Positions 51,618 to 62,264 of a stretch of 64,000 nt of DNA are shown here, in pieces (positions within the stretch are counted from its first letter, which is position 1; each line of letters begins with the position of its first letter). The notes beneath the pieces are model-generated. The model did not search any database. It was not told where the DNA came from and saw only the letters and a program-made list of their open reading frames with translations. The stretch is from Photorhabdus bodei. Lineage in GTDB: Bacteria > Pseudomonadota > Gammaproteobacteria > Enterobacterales > Enterobacteriaceae. The translations under genes and the position numbers were made by a program. The DNA is taken from the NCBI RefSeq assembly GCF_003287735.1, contig NZ_NSCM01000001.1:354382-418381 (forward strand). Reading direction: 5' to 3'.

Positions 51618-51930
51618 AATAGATACTCCAGTTATTAATTGAACTATATTATGCCAATTAAATGAAAATAATAAAACCCCAATAATAAAAATAAATAAAA
51701 ATAGATATCACATTGAAATATAAATATATTTTTTAATAAAAAAATGAAAATAAATCTCATTTAATATATTTAAATGAAAATGAATCACATTTACAAAATA
51801 ATCTTCATCAAGGAATTTTGATATTTAATGATAATGAATATTATTTATATTTATAAAATAATCAATTCAGCCCTTGCCAGAAAAACCTGTCTGGATTAGT
51901 TTTATCACTTTGTGAATGAGAGAGACACTG
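51618..51930. other. ftnA/holE divergent promoter region
   Basis: These 313 extremely AT-rich bases hold the promoters of ftnA and holE. A loose Fur-like string (AATGATAATGAATATTATT, near 51827-51845) is present, but it matches the consensus too weakly to call. Confidence 0.45.
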
Positions 51931-52161
51931 ATGAAACATAATCTGGCCGAACTTTCTACAGAGAATATGGACAAAGTGAATGTTGATTTGGCAGCTTCTG
52001 GTGTAGCCTTTAAGGAACGTTACAATATGCCGGTACTTCCTGATACAGTTGAACAAGAACAACCCGAACATCTGCGGCAATATTTTCAACAACGTTTAGT
52101 GCATTATCGCCAATTATCCAAACAATTTTCCAATTTACCCTACGAGCCAAAAGGCCGCTGA
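51931..52161 (+). CDS. holE: DNA polymerase III theta subunit
   Basis: A 76-residue protein matching E. coli Hol[25 protein letters not shown], then [14 protein letters not shown] and LPYEP. The start at 51931 is preferred over 51916 by comparison with the family (MLKNLAKL in E. coli). Theta binds the epsilon proofreading subunit of Pol III. Confidence 0.96.
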   Translation: MKHNLAELSTENMDKVNVDLAASGVAFKERYNMPVLPDTVEQEQPEHLRQYFQQRLVHYRQLSKQFSNLPYEPKGR

Positions 52162-52203
52162 TCATCCAGTAAGAATGGGTAACCACCGGATAACCGGTGG
52201 TTA

Positions 52204-52330
52204 TATACCCTATGGATTTCAAGATGCATCGCGACGGCAAAGGAGCGAATCCCCGGGAGCATAGGTAACTATGTGACCGGGGTGAGTGAGTGCAGCCAAC
52301 AAGGAGGCAACTTGAAAGATAACGGGTATA
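52204..52330 (+). repeat. ERIC element, full copy
   Basis: A full forward copy in the gap between convergent holE and pip, ending 5 bp before the pip stop codon. Confidence 0.93.
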
Positions 52331-52335
52331 TCCAA

Positions 52336-53349
<1,014 letters not shown>

Positions 53350-53362
53350 CTATCAGAAAATG

Positions 53363-53737
53363 TTATTTCAATTCACTATAGCTAATCGTATTTTGCTGAC
53401 AATCAACGACAACACGGTAATCTTTGTCACGCTTAGAACCACGAACAGTCAGCGGAATTTTTAATATATCTTTATCGCCAGTGATATTTTCCGCCTTTAC
53501 CCACACCACTGGTTTAGACGTTCCCAATTGCTTTCTATCTTCTGGCCAATGGTTAATGCGGTTTTGCAGAAAATCACGCTTTACTTGAGCGGCAATTTGC
53601 GATTTAGTTAAATTGTCACAAGAAATAAATTTATCAACACGTTTGTTCTCCGACACAGCAGATACTGTGAATGAAACAGTGAGCAAAAGTGCAGCACCTG
53701 ATAGGCCAACTCTGTTAATGATATGACATGCTTTCAT
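53363..53737 (-). CDS. yebF: secreted protein YebF
   Basis: A 124-residue protein with a signal peptide ending at about VSAVS. The mature part matches E. coli YebF (CDNLTKSQIAAQVKRDFLQNR, VAWV-type KPVVWVKAENI, PLTVRGSKRDKDYRVVVDCQ) with the two Cys of its disulfide. E. coli YebF reaches the medium through porins and is used as a secretion carrier. Confidence 0.92.
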   Translation of the reverse strand: MKACHIINRVGLSGAALLLTVSFTVSAVSENKRVDKFISCDNLTKSQIAAQVKRDFLQNRINHWPEDRKQLGTSKPVVWVKAENITGDKDILKIPLTVRGSKRDKDYRVVVDCQQNTISYSELK

Positions 53738-53838
53738 ACTACCTCCCGTTAATATCTCAAAGTAAGAGATTAAATATGGAGCTAACCTAACATGTCAGGT
53801 AAAATAAATGTGTGATTATTGTTAAATAAATAATTTAA

Positions 53839-54024
53839 TTATGCTGATTTTTCATCATCAAACACCACATTAACCTGCTCTTTTCCTCGATGCCGCTCAC
53901 GAAGTTCTTGTGCAACCAACGCAATCGCTTCGCCACTGCTCATTCCTTCAACCATCAATTGCTGAATTTTTTCTACCGCTCGTTGCTGTTCCTCATGGGA
54001 TAAAGTTGGCATCTCTGAAAACAT
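53839..54024 (-). CDS. yoaH: UPF0181 protein YoaH
   Basis: A 61-residue acidic, helical protein ([36 protein letters not shown]), typical of UPF0181. In E. coli it is divergent from pabB, as here. The spacer now contains an ERIC. Function is unknown. Confidence 0.92.
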   Translation of the reverse strand: MFSEMPTLSHEEQQRAVEKIQQLMVEGMSSGEAIALVAQELRERHRGKEQVNVVFDDEKSA

Positions 54025-54159
54025 GATAATAACCTCTATAAAGTGATCTATGCCGAAGAGTATAGCGATTTTTAACTCAAGTAAGGAATGGATTTCTATG
54101 TTAATCTGTAAGGATTAAAATCAAGACTAACTTTTGCATTACAATTGCTAAACCAACAC

Positions 54160-54286
54160 TATACCTTATGGATTTCAAGATGCATCGCGGCGGCAAGGGA
54201 GCGAATCCCCGGGAGAATAGATAACTATGTGACCGGGGTGAGTGAGTGCAGCCAACAAAGAGGCAACTTGAAGGATGACAGGTATA
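54160..54286 (+). repeat. ERIC element abutting the pabB start
   Basis: A full forward copy ending two bases before the pabB ATG at 54289. It displaces the normal promoter and ribosome site, leaving only AGG of the ERIC end as a weak substitute. It is slightly diverged (ACCTTATGG, GGGAGAATAG). Confidence 0.92.
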
Positions 54287-54288
54287 TA

Positions 54289-55093
54289 ATGAGCATTTCA
54301 CTACAAAAACGGCGATTACCCTATCAACCAGACGCTGCCATCAACTATTTCGCGCCGATTTCAAATCAGTCTTGGGCGATGCTGCTCCATTCTGGTGCTG
54401 CCAACCATCCCCATAACCGGTTCGATATTTTGGTTGCAGAACCACGGATAACACTGTTTACCGGAAAACAGCGTTATCAGCGTCTCTCCCGAACGTTTTT
54501 TACTCCTGGAAAATAAACAAATTCAAACTCGCCCGATTAAGGGAACATTACCGCGCTTAAGTAATACAGAAAAGGACATATTGCAAGCTGTAAAACTGGC
54601 AGCCTCGAAAAAAGACCAGGCTGAAAATTTGATGATCGTCGATTTATTGCGTAATGATATTGGCCGGGTAGCCACACCGGGGTCAGTTAAAGTTCCTGAA
54701 TTATTTGTAGTTGAACAATGCCCTGCCGTTCATCATCTGGTTAGCACAATCACCGCAACACTGCCAAATGAACAACATGCTACGGATTTATTACGTGCCT
54801 GCTTTCCCGGTGGTTCTATTACCGGATCTCCTAAAATCAGAGCAATGGAAATAATAGAAGAGCTTGAACCTCACCGCCGACATGGATATTGTGGTTCAAT
54901 TGGCTATATTAGTTTCTGTGGCACAATGGACAGCAATATCACCATTCGTACTCTCTTAACTGAGAAAGAAAAAATATATTGCTGGGCCGGTGGCGGAATC
55001 GTTGCCAACAGCATTGCTGAAAAAGAGTATCAGGAAACATTTGATAAGTTGAATCGTATCTTGCCGCAACTAGGGAAAATAAAAGTAATATGA
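54289..55093 (+). pseudogene. pabB: pabB (aminodeoxychorismate synthase component I), internally deleted
   Basis: Codons from 54289 encode the first about 65 residues of PabB (SWAMLLHSGAANHPHNRFDILVAEP, as in E. coli). The sequence then jumps near 54480 to SPERFLLLENKQIQTRPIKG in another frame and continues to the normal C-terminus (GGSITGSPKIRAMEIIEELEP, CGSIGYISFCGTMD, AGGGIVANS). Compared with E. coli PabB (453 residues), about 190 middle residues are missing and the frame is broken at the junction. An ERIC replaces the 5' control region. The locus cannot make p-aminobenzoate precursor. Flanks yoaH and nudL confirm identity. Confidence 0.93.
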
Positions 55094-55653
55094 TATCACT
55101 GTCTGATTTCGTTAACAGATTTCAGTTACAACTTCCACCACCACCTAAACGGCTTTCAGATAACAACCGCCATGCTGCGGTGTTATTACCAATCATCTGC
55201 AAACCGAAGCCAACGTTATTATTGACCCGACGCTCCGCCACTTTACGATCACATGCCGGTCAAGTCGCCTTTCCAGGGGGGGTTGCTGATCCTAAAGATA
55301 AATCAATAATCGCGACAGCACTACGAGAAGCGGAAGAAGAAGTTAACATACCTCATCAGAAAGTTCAGGTTCTGGGACAACTCGCTCCTTTAAATAGCAT
55401 CAGTGGCTATCTGGTGACGCCTATTGTCGGATTATTGCCCCCCGGATTATCCCTCCACAGCAACCCGGCGGAAGTTGCCAAAATATTCGAAGTTCCTCTA
55501 TCTGAAGCGCTTTCACTTTCGAGTTATCATTATCTTGATGTTAGTCGCCGTGGTCAGCGGCATCGTATCTATTTTTACTGGTATCAGCAGCATCTCATTT
55601 GGGGATTGACAGCGACAATAATTCATCAATTAGCTCAACAAATTCAGGTTTGA
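55090..55653 (+). CDS. nudL: Nudix hydrolase NudL (YeaB)
   Basis: A 187-residue CoA-pyrophosphatase-type Nudix protein. It has the UPF0035 signature LLTRRSATLRSHAGQVAFPGGVADP and the Nudix box core ALREAEEEVNI. It likely cleaves CoA or NDP-linked substrates. It overlaps the pabB relic stop by 4 bp, so in the intact ancestor it was coupled to pabB translation. Confidence 0.93.
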   Translation: MISLSDFVNRFQLQLPPPPKRLSDNNRHAAVLLPIICKPKPTLLLTRRSATLRSHAGQVAFPGGVADPKDKSIIATALREAEEEVNIPHQKVQVLGQLAPLNSISGYLVTPIVGLLPPGLSLHSNPAEVAKIFEVPLSEALSLSSYHYLDVSRRGQRHRIYFYWYQQHLIWGLTATIIHQLAQQIQV

Positions 55654-55824
55654 TCCAAATCATTTAAGGATAACAAATTTGTATTTTTTTTACTCATCTT
55701 TATCGCTGTTGCTATCATAATTCAAAAAAACCTGTAAACTCCCTTATCAACACTACTAAATCACAGTAAAGTAGCGTACCTCAATATATATAACTATATC
55801 TCTATCTTTTTTAAGGAGTCTGGC

Positions 55825-57189
55825 GTGATTAGCGTTTTCGACATGTTTAAGGTCGGTATTGGCCCATCTAGCTCTCATACGGTTGGCCCGATGAAAGCCG
55901 GCAAACAGTTTGTCGACGATCTGGTAAACCAGGGATTAATGCCTTCTATCACGCGTGTAGCCGTCGATGTTTACGGCTCACTCTCATTAACCGGCAAGGG
56001 TCATCATACGGATATCGCCATTATCATGGGTCTGGCAGGTAATTTACCCGCCACCGTTGATATTGATTCGATCCCCGGTTTTATTCGTGATGTAGAGCAA
56101 ACACAGCGTATTAAACTAGCCAACGGTTTACATGAAGTCGATTTCCCACGTGATAGCGGCATGGTTTTCCGAAGTGATAATCTGTCATTACATGAAAACG
56201 GCATGCAAATTCACGCATTCGCGGGGGACAAAAAAGTTTATAGCAAAACCTACTACTCGATTGGTGGTGGTTTTATTGTTGATGAAGAACACTTTGGTAA
56301 ACCCTCTCAGGATACCAAACCAGTTTCATATCCATTCAATTCAGCAAAAGAATTACTGATGAATTGTAATAAAACCGGGTTATCTATTTCCGGTTTAATG
56401 ATGAAAAACGAACTGGATCTCCACAGCAAAGAAGAAATTAATGCCTATTTTGCCGATGTCTGGGATACCATGCAGGCTTGTATTGAACGTGGTTTGAACA
56501 CCGAAGGGGTTTTACCTGGCCCACTGCGTGTACCTCGCCGGGCAGCGGCATTACATCGTATGCTAACCTCATCAAATAATTTATCTAATGATCCAATGAA
56601 TGTCGTGGATTTGGTGAATATGTTTGCCTTGGCAGTCAATGAAGAAAATGCTGCGGGTGGGCGTGTTGTTACCGCACCAACCAATGGCGCTTGTGGCATT
56701 GTTCCTGCCGTACTCGCTTATTACAACCATTGCATTGAACCTGTAACACCAGAGCTCTATATCCGCTATTTCCTGGCTTCTGGCGCTATTGGCATCCTAT
56801 ATAAAATGAATGCATCGATATCTGGAGCTGAAGTAGGTTGCCAAGGGGAAGTAGGTGTTGCCTGCTCGATGGCAGCAGCCGGCCTTGCTGAACTGCTCGG
56901 TGGCAGCGCTGAACAAGTCTGTGTTGCGGCTGAAATCGGTATGGAACATAACCTCGGCCTTACCTGTGACCCGGTAGCAGGCCAGGTACAAGTACCTTGT
57001 ATTGAACGAAATGCCATTGCGTCAGTAAAAGCAATCAATGCTGCACGCATGGCTTTGCGCCGTACCAGTGAACCGCGCGTTTCTCTCGATAAAGTTATTG
57101 AAACCATGTACGAAACAGGTAAAGACATGAACGCTAAATATCGTGAAACATCCCGCGGTGGGTTAGCAATTAAGGTTCAGTGTGATTAA
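55825..57189 (+). CDS. sdaA: L-serine dehydratase SdaA (iron-sulfur)
   Basis: A 454-residue type 2 L-serine deaminase with a GTG start and a strong AAGGAG site. The N-terminal beta domain has [20 protein letters not shown]. The alpha domain has [13 protein letters not shown] and the cluster Cys residues in [16 protein letters not shown] and LTCDPVAG. It converts serine to pyruvate and ammonia and needs a [4Fe-4S] cluster. Confidence 0.97.
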   Translation: MISVFDMFKVGIGPSSSHTVGPMKAGKQFVDDLVNQGLMPSITRVAVDVYGSLSLTGKGHHTDIAIIMGLAGNLPATVDIDSIPGFIRDVEQTQRIKLANGLHEVDFPRDSGMVFRSDNLSLHENGMQIHAFAGDKKVYSKTYYSIGGGFIVDEEHFGKPSQDTKPVSYPFNSAKELLMNCNKTGLSISGLMMKNELDLHSKEEINAYFADVWDTMQACIERGLNTEGVLPGPLRVPRRAAALHRMLTSSNNLSNDPMNVVDLVNMFALAVNEENAAGGRVVTAPTNGACGIVPAVLAYYNHCIEPVTPELYIRYFLASGAIGILYKMNASISGAEVGCQGEVGVACSMAAAGLAELLGGSAEQVCVAAEIGMEHNLGLTCDPVAGQVQVPCIERNAIASVKAINAARMALRRTSEPRVSLDKVIETMYETGKDMNAKYRETSRGGLAIKVQCD

Positions 57190-57198
57190 TCAAATAAA

Positions 57199-57325
57199 TA
57201 TACCCTATGGATTTCAAGATGCATCGCGACGGCAAGGGAGCGAATCCCCGGGAGCATAGATAACTATGTGACCGGGGTGAGTGAGTGCCGCCAACAAAGA
57301 GGCAACTTGAAAGATGACGGGTATA
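57199..57325 (+). repeat. ERIC element, full copy
   Basis: A full forward copy starting 10 bp after the sdaA stop and preceding its terminator, so it is part of the sdaA 3' UTR. Confidence 0.93.
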
Positions 57326-57360
57326 ACTTGTTTTTTAATCAGTAAATGCTTCTGTAATGA

Positions 57361-57393
57361 AAATATCCCTACCCTATGGTTGGGATATTTTTT
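57361..57393 (+). terminator. sdaA terminator
   Basis: AAATATCCC-TACCCTATGGTT-GGGATATTTTTTG: a 9-bp stem and T-run downstream of sdaA and its ERIC. Confidence 0.85.
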
Positions 57394-57785
57394 GACCAAA
57401 ACGTGGAATGATCATCTTTTGATCTAAAAAGATGAATATGTTTTCCATTTTAAACTAATAAGATGTTATCGAAAACAGAATAAATATCTAACAATAAGCA
57501 AATTATAGATAATTATAAATTAATTTTGCGATTTTTAGCTTATTAAATTGTTTTGTGGTTAACATTTTTATCTATTTCATTTTTTCTGACTGACAGCAAT
57601 TTTCCTCTGGTATTTCTAATGTTAATCTAACAGCCGATTTTTTCAGTCAATAAGAGATAAAGTCTAAATCAAGTCAAATATTTAGGTATCATATTGATAA
57701 AAGGTCGCTATTCATACAAATAAGATTTTTATTGGAGGAGTGATTCATCAAAATTATTGCAGTAACTTTGTAATAATCCTACGTT

Positions 57786-57911
57786 GATACCCTATGGATT
57801 TCAAGATGCGTCGCGACGGCAAGGGAGCGAATCCCCGGGAGCATAGCAAACTATGTGACCGGGGTGAGTGAGTGCAGCCAACAAAGAGGCAACTTGAAAG
57901 ATGACGGGTAT
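57786..57911 (+). repeat. ERIC element in the manX leader
   Basis: A full forward copy ending 25 bp before the manX ATG, just ahead of the GAGGGG ribosome site. If the promoter lies upstream, the manX mRNA starts with this hairpin. Confidence 0.92.
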
Positions 57912-57936
57912 ATATTGTTAACAGAGGGGAAAACAA

Positions 57937-58920
57937 ATGAGTATAGCCATTATGATTGGCACACACGGGGCTGCGGCTGAGCAACTGCTTCGTACCGCAG
58001 AGATGTTAATTGGAGAGCAAGAAAATGTTTCTTACATTGACTTCTTTCCTGATGAAAATGCCGATACCTTATTTGAAAAATACAACAGTAAACTGGAGAC
58101 GCTTAATACAGCGCAAGGTGTACTGTTTCTTGTCGATACATGGGGAGGAAGCCCATTCAATGCGGCTAGCCGTATCGCCGTAGATAAAGAGAATTATGAG
58201 ATCATCACCGGAGTTAACGTTCCAATGTTGGTTGAAACCTTTATGTGTCGAGATGATAAGCCATCTCTGGCAGAACTGGTTTCCGTTGCTCTGGAAACCG
58301 GGAAAGAAGGCATCCGGACCCCGAAAACAGAAGAACTGCAAAAAGCTGAACCAGCCAAGCCCGTGGCATCCGTTGCGGCACCTTCATTTGCACCATCAAC
58401 CGGTGGTCATATGAAAATTGCACTGGCTCGAATTGATGACCGCCTCATTCATGGTCAGGTCGCTACTCGTTGGACAAAAGAAACCAATGTCAAACGGATC
58501 ATTGTCGTCAGCGATGAAGTTGCTGCTGATACTGTCCGTACCACCTTGCTAAAACAAGTTGCTCCACCGGGGCTCAGTGCTCACGTTGTTGATGTTGCAA
58601 AATGTGTTCGCGTTTATAACAACCCGAAATACGCCAATGAACGTGTCATGTTGCTGTTTACAAACCCAACAGATGTTTTGCGTTTAGTCGAAGATGGTGT
58701 CGATATCACTTCTGTCAACATTGGTGGAATGGCTTTCCGTCAGGGAAAAACGCAAGTTAACAACGCAATATCCGTTGATGAGACCGATATTGCAGCCTTC
58801 AAAAAACTAAATGAACGAGGCATTGAACTTGAAGCCCGTAAGGTTGCCAGTGACAGCCGCTTACAAATGATGGATCTACTCCAGAAGGTTAAAAACGAAA
58901 ATCAGAACAGAGCAATTTAA
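57937..58920 (+). CDS. manX: mannose PTS EIIAB component ManX
   Basis: A 327-residue two-domain protein. The EIIA domain has phospho-His10 in MIGTHGAAAEQLL. An Ala/Pro linker follows (about 130-158), and the EIIB domain has phospho-His in RIDDRLIHGQVATRW (about residue 175). It passes phosphate from HPr to mannose, glucose and related sugars. It is the first gene of manXYZ. Confidence 0.96.
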   Translation: MSIAIMIGTHGAAAEQLLRTAEMLIGEQENVSYIDFFPDENADTLFEKYNSKLETLNTAQGVLFLVDTWGGSPFNAASRIAVDKENYEIITGVNVPMLVETFMCRDDKPSLAELVSVALETGKEGIRTPKTEELQKAEPAKPVASVAAPSFAPSTGGHMKIALARIDDRLIHGQVATRWTKETNVKRIIVVSDEVAADTVRTTLLKQVAPPGLSAHVVDVAKCVRVYNNPKYANERVMLLFTNPTDVLRLVEDGVDITSVNIGGMAFRQGKTQVNNAISVDETDIAAFKKLNERGIELEARKVASDSRLQMMDLLQKVKNENQNRAI

Positions 58921-58995
58921 CTATTACTCAACGACAAAAATCACTCAATGACAAAAATTTCTCACCAAATTTAATTTGGTTACAGGAGACAAACA

Positions 58996-59796
58996 ATGGA
59001 AATCACCGTTGTTCAAATTGCATTGATATTCATCGTAGCTTGTATAGCCGGAATGGATTCCATTCTTGATGAATTTCAATTCCACCGCCCACTCGTGGCC
59101 TGCACCTTAATCGGGATCATTCTTGGTGACATGACAACCGGTATCATTATCGGTGGTACGCTAGAGATGATCGCTCTTGGCTGGATGAATATCGGTGCTG
59201 CAATTGCCCCGGATGCGGCCTTAGCATCAATCATCTCAACGATTCTGGTCATCGCGGGTGGTCGTGATATCGGTGAAGGTATCGCTTTGGCCATTCCACT
59301 GGCAGCAGCAGGGCAAGTGCTGACTATCATTGTACGTACCATCACAGTCGCCTTTCAGCATGCTGCTGACAACGCGGCAGAACGTGGCAGCCTACGTGCG
59401 ATTAGCTTGATCCATCTATCCGCATTACTGCTCCAGGCTATGCGTATCGCCATCCCTGCCCTGATCGTTGCACTATCGGTTGGTACCAACGAAGTCCAGC
59501 AGTTACTTGCTTCTATTCCAAAAGTGGTAACAGATGGCTTGAACATCGCAGGGGGTATGATCGTCGTTGTGGGTTACGCAATGGTTATCAACATGATGCG
59601 TGCCGGTTACCTAATGCCCTTCTTCTATCTCGGTTTCGTCACAGCGGCATTCACTGATTTTAACCTGGTTGCATTAGGCATTATTGGTATTGTTATGGCT
59701 GTGCTGTACATCCAGCTAAGCCCTAAATATAACAAATCTCAGGTAGTGGCTACCCCAGGACACACCAATAACGACCTTGATAACGAATTAGATTAA
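58996..59796 (+). CDS. manY: mannose PTS EIIC component ManY
   Basis: A 266-residue membrane channel subunit with several helices (VACTLIGIILGDMTTGIIIGGTLEMIALGWMNIGAAIAPDAALAS signature). It forms the sugar channel with ManZ and is also the target used by some bacteriocins and phage lambda DNA in E. coli. An AGGAG site lies upstream. Confidence 0.96.
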   Translation: MEITVVQIALIFIVACIAGMDSILDEFQFHRPLVACTLIGIILGDMTTGIIIGGTLEMIALGWMNIGAAIAPDAALASIISTILVIAGGRDIGEGIALAIPLAAAGQVLTIIVRTITVAFQHAADNAAERGSLRAISLIHLSALLLQAMRIAIPALIVALSVGTNEVQQLLASIPKVVTDGLNIAGGMIVVVGYAMVINMMRAGYLMPFFYLGFVTAAFTDFNLVALGIIGIVMAVLYIQLSPKYNKSQVVATPGHTNNDLDNELD

Positions 59797-59809
59797 AAGG
59801 ATGAGCAAC

Positions 59810-60676
59810 ATGTTAGATACAACAAAAACGACTGCTCAGACAGCAGACCAGAAAAAACTGACACCCAGTGATATCCGTGGTGTATTTCTCCGTTCTAATG
59901 TATTTCAAGGTTCATGGAACTTTGAACGTATGCAGGCTTTAGGTTTCTGTTTCTCTATGGTGCCAGCTCTTCGTCGTTTGTATCCAGAAAACACCGATGA
60001 GCGTAAACAGGCACTCAAACGCCACCTCGAATTCTTTAACACTCACCCTTACGTCGTCGCACCTGTACTGGGTGTCACTCTGGCAATGGAGGAACAGCGT
60101 GCTAATGGCGCAACGATTGATGATGGTGCGATTAACGGTATCAAAGTCGGTCTGATGGGGCCATTGGCCGGTGTTGGCGACCCTATTTTCTGGGGGACAG
60201 TCCGCCCAGTATTTGCTGCTTTGGGTGCTGGCCTGGCAATGAGTGGTAGCTGGCTTGGGCCTGTCTTGTTCTTCTTCTTATTCAATCTAGTACGCCTATT
60301 AGTTCTCTATTCAGGTATCTCTTATGGTTATAAGAAAGGGATCAATATCGTTCAAGATATGGGTGGAGGCTTCTTGCAAAAAATGACGGAAGGAGCGTCA
60401 ATCCTTGGTCTATTTGTTATGGGGGCATTAGTTAATAAATGGACGAAAGTCAATATCCCGCTGATTGTATCAGAAATTCCTAACCAACAGACAGGTGAAA
60501 AGACAATAACCACGGTTCAAAATATCCTCGATCAATTGATGCCAGGCTTGGTACCACTTTTGCTGACATTTGCTTGTATGTGGTTATTACGACATAAAGT
60601 CAATGCCCTGTGGATCATTATTGGCTTCTTTATTCTGGGGATTATTGGTGCCAGATTTGGTTTCCTTGGTCTCTAG
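59810..60676 (+). CDS. manZ: mannose PTS EIID component ManZ
   Basis: A 288-residue EIID subunit. I choose the ATG at 59810 (MLDTTKTT) because the AAAAGG ribosome site touches the earlier ATG at 59801, and E. coli ManZ begins MVDTTQTT. Conserved blocks are SDIRGVFLRSNVFQGSWNFERMQALGF and GVGDPIFWGTVRPVFAALGAG. Translocation of sugar requires ManY and ManZ together. Confidence 0.95.
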   Translation: MLDTTKTTAQTADQKKLTPSDIRGVFLRSNVFQGSWNFERMQALGFCFSMVPALRRLYPENTDERKQALKRHLEFFNTHPYVVAPVLGVTLAMEEQRANGATIDDGAINGIKVGLMGPLAGVGDPIFWGTVRPVFAALGAGLAMSGSWLGPVLFFFLFNLVRLLVLYSGISYGYKKGINIVQDMGGGFLQKMTEGASILGLFVMGALVNKWTKVNIPLIVSEIPNQQTGEKTITTVQNILDQLMPGLVPLLLTFACMWLLRHKVNALWIIIGFFILGIIGARFGFLGL

Positions 60677-60689
60677 TACAATATCATTC

Positions 60690-60720
60690 GGGGAGGAACT
60701 CCTCCCCATATTTTCTTTTT
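60690..60720 (+). terminator. manXYZ terminator
   Basis: GGGGAGG-AACT-CCTCCCC is followed by ATATTTTCTTTTT, starting 13 bp after the manZ stop. It separates manXYZ from yobD. Confidence 0.93.
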
Positions 60721-60742
60721 CATAACAATGCAAGGATAAGGA

Positions 60743-61201
60743 ATGAGCCTTAATGATATAGTATTAGCTGGTTTAATCGTACTAATGCTAGCTTTTGCTG
60801 TTTATGACGAATTCGTGGTTAATTTTCTAAAAGGGAAAACTTACTTACAAATAAAGCTAAAAAGAAAACATAAAATTGATGCACTCATCTTTATTATCCT
60901 GATACTTATTGTTGTTTATAATAATATTACTGCTTATGGTAGCCGTTTAACCACATATTTATTGCTGTTTACTATCTTGATGACTATTTATATTGCCTAT
61001 ATACGTTCGCCTAAATTATTTTTTAAAAATAACGGTTTCTTCTATGTAAATACCTTTATTTCCTATAACCGGATAAAAACTATGAATTTATCTGAAGATG
61101 GCATTCTGGTTATTGGTTTAGAAAACAAGAAATTATATATATCAGTAAGCCAAATTGATGATTTGGAAAGAATTTATAAATTTCTCATCGAAAACAGATA
61201 G
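60743..61201 (+). CDS. yobD: UPF0266 membrane protein YobD
   Basis: A 152-residue protein with three N-terminal helices (IVLAGLIVLMLAFAVYDEF; ALIFIILILIVVYNN; YLLLFTILMTIYIAYI) and a small cytosolic tail. It matches the YobD family and keeps its place between manZ and mntP. Function is unknown. Confidence 0.9.
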   Translation: MSLNDIVLAGLIVLMLAFAVYDEFVVNFLKGKTYLQIKLKRKHKIDALIFIILILIVVYNNITAYGSRLTTYLLLFTILMTIYIAYIRSPKLFFKNNGFFYVNTFISYNRIKTMNLSEDGILVIGLENKKLYISVSQIDDLERIYKFLIENR

Positions 61202-61239
61202 ATAAGAAAAAATAATAAATAAAAAAGCAAATAATAAAC

Positions 61240-61266
61240 AGTCAGCCTTACGCTGACTTTTATTTT
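61240..61266 (+). terminator. yobD terminator
   Basis: AGTCAGC-CTTAC-GCTGACT is followed by TTTATTTT, 38 bp after the yobD stop. Confidence 0.9.
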
Positions 61267-61278
61267 CCCTATAAAACA

Positions 61279-61297
61279 GATAATGATAATTATTATC
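61279..61297. promoter_or_regulatory. Fur box upstream of mntP
   Basis: GATAATGATAATTATTATC differs from the 19-bp Fur consensus at one position. It lies upstream of the manganese riboswitch leader. Metal-dependent control of mntP through Fur as well as MntR is known in E. coli; here the effect is inferred. Confidence 0.88.
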
Positions 61298-61367
61298 AAT
61301 ATCGTGCCTTAACCCTAAAAATAATATTATTTTCCCTTTTTGAATTATTGTGCTATCTTTTAAATTG

Positions 61368-61616
61368 TCATGGGGAGTAGCCTGTTTCAGAGAAACGATT
61401 TAGTTAATTTCTCTGAAAAGCCCGTATCAACACGCTCGTTACAAAATAAACGTGGTGCGGGTAGCCTTATTGCTATCCTAACAGGCATTATTGTTGCTCA
61501 AAATAGCAAAAAGATAGCCTAATGGGATAGCTATTAATTCGGTTGGCAAGACCATTGCATATAACACCATCATTGGTTGGGGGTGGATTATATGTATATG
61601 GAAACACCCAACCGAG
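61368..61616 (+). ncRNA. yybP-ykoY manganese riboswitch of mntP
   Basis: The roughly 250-nt mntP leader begins with UCAUGGGGAGUAGCCUG, the conserved 5' segment of the yybP-ykoY motif. It carries paired arms (UUUCAGAGAAA...; CCCGUAUCAACACG...CGUGGUGCGGG) and a late ACCGAGGC element near the ribosome site. E. coli mntP has the same riboswitch, which opens on Mn2+ binding to allow export-protein synthesis. Borders are approximate. Confidence 0.85.
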
Positions 61617-61625
61617 GCTATATTA

Positions 61626-62207
61626 ATGAATATGTACGCAACCCTTATCCTGGCTTTAGCACTCTCAATGGATGCCTTTGCTGCTGCAATTTGTAAAGGG
61701 GCCGCACTACATAGACCACATTTTCGTGAAGCAATCCGTACAGGTTTGATATTTGGCTTAGTAGAAGCCTGTACCCCATTGATTGGCTGGTCGATAGGGC
61801 TTTACGCCAGCCAGTATATTATGGAGTGGGATCACTGGATTGCTTTCACTCTGTTATTTGTTCTAGGTTGTAGAATGATAACAGAGAGTTTTAAAGCAAA
61901 TCAGGAAAAAAAGTGTGAATCACCCTGCCGCAATAACTCAATAGTGTTGATAACAACAGCCATTGCCACCAGCCTGGATGCAATGGCAATTGGTATTGGG
62001 CTCGCGTTCCTTGAAGTCAATATCGTACACACTGCGATGGCTATCGGAATGGTGACAATGATTATGGCAACATTAGGAATATTAATTGGCCGTTATATTG
62101 GCCCACTGCTAGGCAAACGCGCTGAGCTTATTGGTGGGCTGATTCTGATTGCGATTGGCTTCAATATCTTATTTGAACATCTCGAATTATTTATGTACGC
62201 CAAATAA
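61626..62207 (+). CDS. mntP: manganese efflux pump MntP
   Basis: A 193-residue, six-helix protein with two DUF204 repeats. The metal-path Asp residues are visible in [17 protein letters not shown] and [18 protein letters not shown]. It exports Mn2+. Control by the upstream Fur box and riboswitch fits a metal-overload response. Confidence 0.96.
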   Translation: MNMYATLILALALSMDAFAAAICKGAALHRPHFREAIRTGLIFGLVEACTPLIGWSIGLYASQYIMEWDHWIAFTLLFVLGCRMITESFKANQEKKCESPCRNNSIVLITTAIATSLDAMAIGIGLAFLEVNIVHTAMAIGMVTMIMATLGILIGRYIGPLLGKRAELIGGLILIAIGFNILFEHLELFMYAK

Positions 62208-62214
62208 AGCCACC

Positions 62215-62254
62215 AGCCCAAAATATTCATCTATTGAACGCTATATTTTGGGCT
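62215..62254. terminator. stem-loop between mntP and rlmA
   Basis: A perfect 12-bp inverted repeat AGCCCAAAATAT / ATATTTTGGGCT with a 16-base loop lies between convergent genes. It is probably a bidirectional terminator, although its T-run is part of the stem. Confidence 0.75.
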
Positions 62255-62264
62255 GAAATCTTGA

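Larger units (their letters stand above)
57190..57936. other. sdaA-manX intergenic region with two ERICs
   Basis: A 747-bp spacer holding an ERIC (57199-57325), a terminator (57361-57393), about 390 AT-rich bases that must include the manX promoter, and a second ERIC (57786-57911) in the manX leader. No gene is seen. Confidence 0.7.

Noticed and set aside
51827..51845. Fur box for ftnA
   Set aside because: The AT-rich string matches the consensus too poorly to separate from background.
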